Shown here one piece after another: positions 15,657 through 17,481 of a stretch of DNA of 17,481 bases. The number at the start of each line of letters is the position of its first letter. Position 1 is the stretch's first letter. The notes beneath the pieces were generated by a model. That model saw only the letters and a program-made list of their open reading frames with translations, ran no database searches and was not told the origin of the DNA. Made by a program: the position numbers and the translations under genes. Source of the stretch: DATFLS01 sp964413425 (GTDB lineage: Bacteria > Fidelibacterota > JAANXI01); contig CAYPST010000088.1 in NCBI GenBank assembly GCA_964413425.1, positions 1-17,481 of the forward strand, in the 5' to 3' direction.

Positions 15657-16496
15657 TCATAAAGGTTTTCTGTAAATAGTCGGGGCAATATACTTCAACT
15701 GATGTTGTATTCCGCTGAGACTTTCCGAATGTCCGACCACAAAATAACCACCGGGTTTTACCACTTCCGAAAATTTATTCACCACCCGCCGCTGCATTTG
15801 CTTGTCAAAATATATCATCACATTCCGGCAGAAAATCACCTCGAACTGTCCCCGAAAAGGAAAGGCGTCGATCAAATTAAACTTCCGAAATGTTATCAGA
15901 GAGCGGACTGTCTTGTCAACCCGATAATATCCTGCCGAGCTCCCCTGGCCTCTCTGGAAATATTTACGTATCAACTGCGAGGGAACGTTCCTGAGTTTCC
16001 CTTCCTGGTAAATACCTCTGTCGGCAATCTCAATAACCTTCGTAGAAAGATCGGTGGCCAGTATTCTCACCCGCATACCCGCCGGTAACCGGCCGTATTC
16101 TAACAAATATATCGCAATGGAGTAGGGCTCCTCTCCTGTCGAACACCCGGCACTCCAGAGCCGAATTTCATTCGCCTTCCGAACACTGGCTAATGATAAA
16201 ATATCCGGGAGAATAGTGTTGATGAGCTGGTCAAGATGATCTTGTTCCCGAAAAAAATAGGTATGATTGGTGGATATTCTATCCAGGAGTTCAATTAATT
16301 TGTTCCCGGTTCCGTCATTCAGCACGACTTCATAGTAATCCCGGAAACTGCTGAGCCCGTACCGCCGAATAATTTTACCCAGCCGGGCTTGCACAAGTTG
16401 CTTCTTTCCCGGATGGAGATTAATACCCGCTCTGCGATATACTAAATCACTGAACTTCTCGAACTCACTATCTGAAATCTTCAGGGTCCCATTCAT
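15657..16496 (-). CDS. cheR: CheR, chemoreceptor glutamate methyltransferase
   Basis: CheR transfers methyl groups from S-adenosylmethionine to receptor glutamates and opposes CheB. The 279-residue protein has the all-helical N-terminal domain (about 1-75), the RISTNHTYFFRE stretch (73-84), the SAM-binding motif SAGCSTGEEPYS (115-126), the acidic ATDLS strand, and the FCRNVMIYFD motif late in the fold. The C-terminus GGYFVVGHSESL is typical. AAGGATAG lies upstream of the ATG but rather far (about 12 bases). It ends close to cheD. No missing residues are seen. Confidence 0.97.
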   Translation of the reverse strand: MNGTLKISDSEFEKFSDLVYRRAGINLHPGKKQLVQARLGKIIRRYGLSSFRDYYEVVLNDGTGNKLIELLDRISTNHTYFFREQDHLDQLINTILPDILSLASVRKANEIRLWSAGCSTGEEPYSIAIYLLEYGRLPAGMRVRILATDLSTKVIEIADRGIYQEGKLRNVPSQLIRKYFQRGQGSSAGYYRVDKTVRSLITFRKFNLIDAFPFRGQFEVIFCRNVMIYFDKQMQRRVVNKFSEVVKPGGYFVVGHSESLSGIQHQLKYIAPTIYRKPL

Positions 16497-16505
16497 TGTG
16501 TGTGT

Positions 16506-16802
16506 CTATCCTTGCGTCAATCGAACGCGCCCAGCCAGGTCTGCCTTCTGAAAAATATTCAGGGAATCAGTAAATGCTCTGGTTTTCATCCTGACAACCA
16601 TTGAGTCCCTTTCTGTATTGTGAGTCAGTGTACAGACCGCTGGTCCCGGCGCAACTCCTGGTAAACCGAATCTCTGCCTATCCGTCAATGCGGCCCGGAT
16701 TGCCACGGCAAATAAGACCAGTTCCTCGGCTGGATGAGATCTCCGGCCCAGGAAGATGACTGCTGTCGTACACTCCAGCGGACCATTATCTCCCCTTCCC
16801 AT
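16506..16802 (-). CDS. Doubtful 98-residue ORF between cheW and cheR
   Basis: This open frame is of unknown reality and matches no family I know. It is in the same frame as cheW, starting 17 sense codons after the cheW stop, and the whole 115-codon stretch is open up to a TAG 9 bases before cheR. The middle contains a hydrophobic helix-like part (AEELVLFAVAIRAALTD), and the protein is rich in R, G and A. No Shine-Dalgarno precedes the ATG. For: operon position, length unlikely by chance, and an end close to cheR. Against: no start signal and no family. Without it, 16497-16853 is a 357-bp spacer with nothing else I can support. Confidence 0.3.
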   Translation of the reverse strand: MGRGDNGPLECTTAVIFLGRRSHPAEELVLFAVAIRAALTDRQRFGLPGVAPGPAVCTLTHNTERDSMVVRMKTRAFTDSLNIFQKADLAGRVRLTQG

Positions 16803-16853
16803 ATGAAGTTCAGGCAGAATTATGAAATACCGTCTTCCCCTCGCAGAGGTCTG

Positions 16854-17372
16854 TCAATTACCCTGGCTTTTCGTCCCGGCTCTTAACACTGCCAGGTCTT
16901 CGCCCGTTAATACTTTATCCAGATCTAATAACGTTTTAATCCCGTCCTCAATTTTGGCAATGCCTAATATAAATCTGGTATTCACATCAACTCCGAAAGA
17001 AGGAGTCTCTTCAACGTTCTCCTGTGTCACCTGAATCACCTCCGAGACAGAATCAACGACTATACCGATTTGCATGGTGCTCCCATCGATCTCGACTTCA
17101 CCAACGATTATCGGAGTCCTGGCATCTGATTCTCTGTATTCCAGCCCGAATCGCGTCCGGAGATCCAGCACGGGTATCACCTTGCCCCGCAGATTCACCA
17201 CCCCCCGAACAAACTCCGGCATCCGCGGAACCGGTGTGATTTTCAGCATACCGATAATTTCGCGAACATTCAGAATTGGAATACCATATTCCTCACCATC
17301 CAATGCAAAAGTGATGTATTTCCCACTCAAATCAGCATTTTCCTCCTGAGTGATGTAGGTTTCTGCAGTCAT
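16854..17372 (-). CDS. cheW: CheW, chemotaxis coupling protein
   Basis: CheW bridges the kinase CheA to chemoreceptors at the membrane arrays. The 172-residue protein is a single CheW/SH3-like domain at about 17-160. Typical segments are YITFALDGEEYGIPILNVREI (19-39, less its ends), VPRMPEFVRGVVNLRGKVIPVLDLR, PIIVGEVEIDG, VVDSVSEVIQV and the terminal LLDLDKVL. AAAGGG lies 7 bases upstream of the ATG. It is the first visible gene of the chemotaxis group. The 109 bases upstream to the window edge show no gene and no clear promoter, so CheA must be further right or elsewhere. Confidence 0.96.
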   Translation of the reverse strand: MTAETYITQEENADLSGKYITFALDGEEYGIPILNVREIIGMLKITPVPRMPEFVRGVVNLRGKVIPVLDLRTRFGLEYRESDARTPIIVGEVEIDGSTMQIGIVVDSVSEVIQVTQENVEETPSFGVDVNTRFILGIAKIEDGIKTLLDLDKVLTGEDLAVLRAGTKSQGN

Positions 17373-17481
17373 AAATCATCCCTTTCCTGGGGTATGATGT
17401 TTGGTGTCATTCAGGTCTGTTCTCATTGTTATGGATGAGTCCACTCTAAAAAGTACCTGGAAGAAATTTTAATTTTATATT

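Noticed and set aside
16685..16786. 33-codon ORF on the minus strand with a strong GGGGAG three bases before its ATG
   Set aside because: Very short, Trp- and Ser-rich, ends inside the longer 98-residue frame, and the spacing is too tight; it looks accidental.
17373..17481. Possible end of cheA or a promoter upstream of cheW
   Set aside because: Only an AT-rich stretch and a 16-codon frame are present; no CheA C-terminal domain or promoter consensus is visible.
1..17481. Long plus-strand open frames opposite fliK, fliI, fliG, the FapA-like gene and others
   Set aside because: All lie antisense to genes with clear family motifs and themselves show no domain, start signal or sensible composition.

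Overview
Every convincing gene in this window lies on the minus strand, so transcription runs from high to low coordinates. The content is one motility locus: a chemotaxis set at the right, a regulatory block in the middle, and a long flagellar basal-body/export operon at the left. Base composition looks balanced (not computed). FliE, the FliF-FliG-FliH-FliI-FliJ series, a sigma-54-type regulator, and the CheD plus CheX pair point to a flagellated, non-enteric, probably Gram-negative bacterium. The exact phylum cannot be fixed by eye; a deep lineage such as the FCB group or a similar phylum is only a guess. No rRNA, tRNA, insertion sequence or CRISPR array is seen, so this looks like core chromosomal DNA rather than a mobile island.

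Right part (17372 to 13165): cheW, a doubtful 98-residue ORF, cheR, cheD, cheY, cheX and cheB. Together these encode a receptor coupling protein, the methylation/demethylation/deamidation adaptation enzymes, the motor response regulator and its phosphatase. The kinase CheA and the receptors are not in the window.

Middle part (13164 to 9416): a 179-bp spacer with sigma-54-like elements, a small CSCG-motif protein, a FapA/DUF342 protein, and an NtrC-type response regulator (receiver, AAA+ and Fis domains) without its kinase. The 212-bp gap after it holds a good sigma-54 promoter candidate 27 nt upstream of flgB, and a dyad about 130 bp upstream of the predicted transcription start. The simplest reading is that the regulator switches on the flgB operon from this dyad.

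Left part (9415 to 198): flgB, flgC, an unrecognised 111-residue gene, fliE, fliF, fliG, fliH, fliI, fliJ, a YlxF/MotE-like membrane protein and fliK. Genes touch or overlap, with TAATG, TAAATG and other short junctions. They build the rod, MS ring, switch, export ATPase complex and hook-length ruler. A likely intrinsic terminator follows fliK at 88-117, and the last 50 bases at the left edge hold strong inverted repeats. Several starts were chosen from Shine-Dalgarno sequences: fliG (6223), fliH (TTG), fliI (GTG), cheX (14651) and the regulator (11007). cheD (15616) was chosen by homology.
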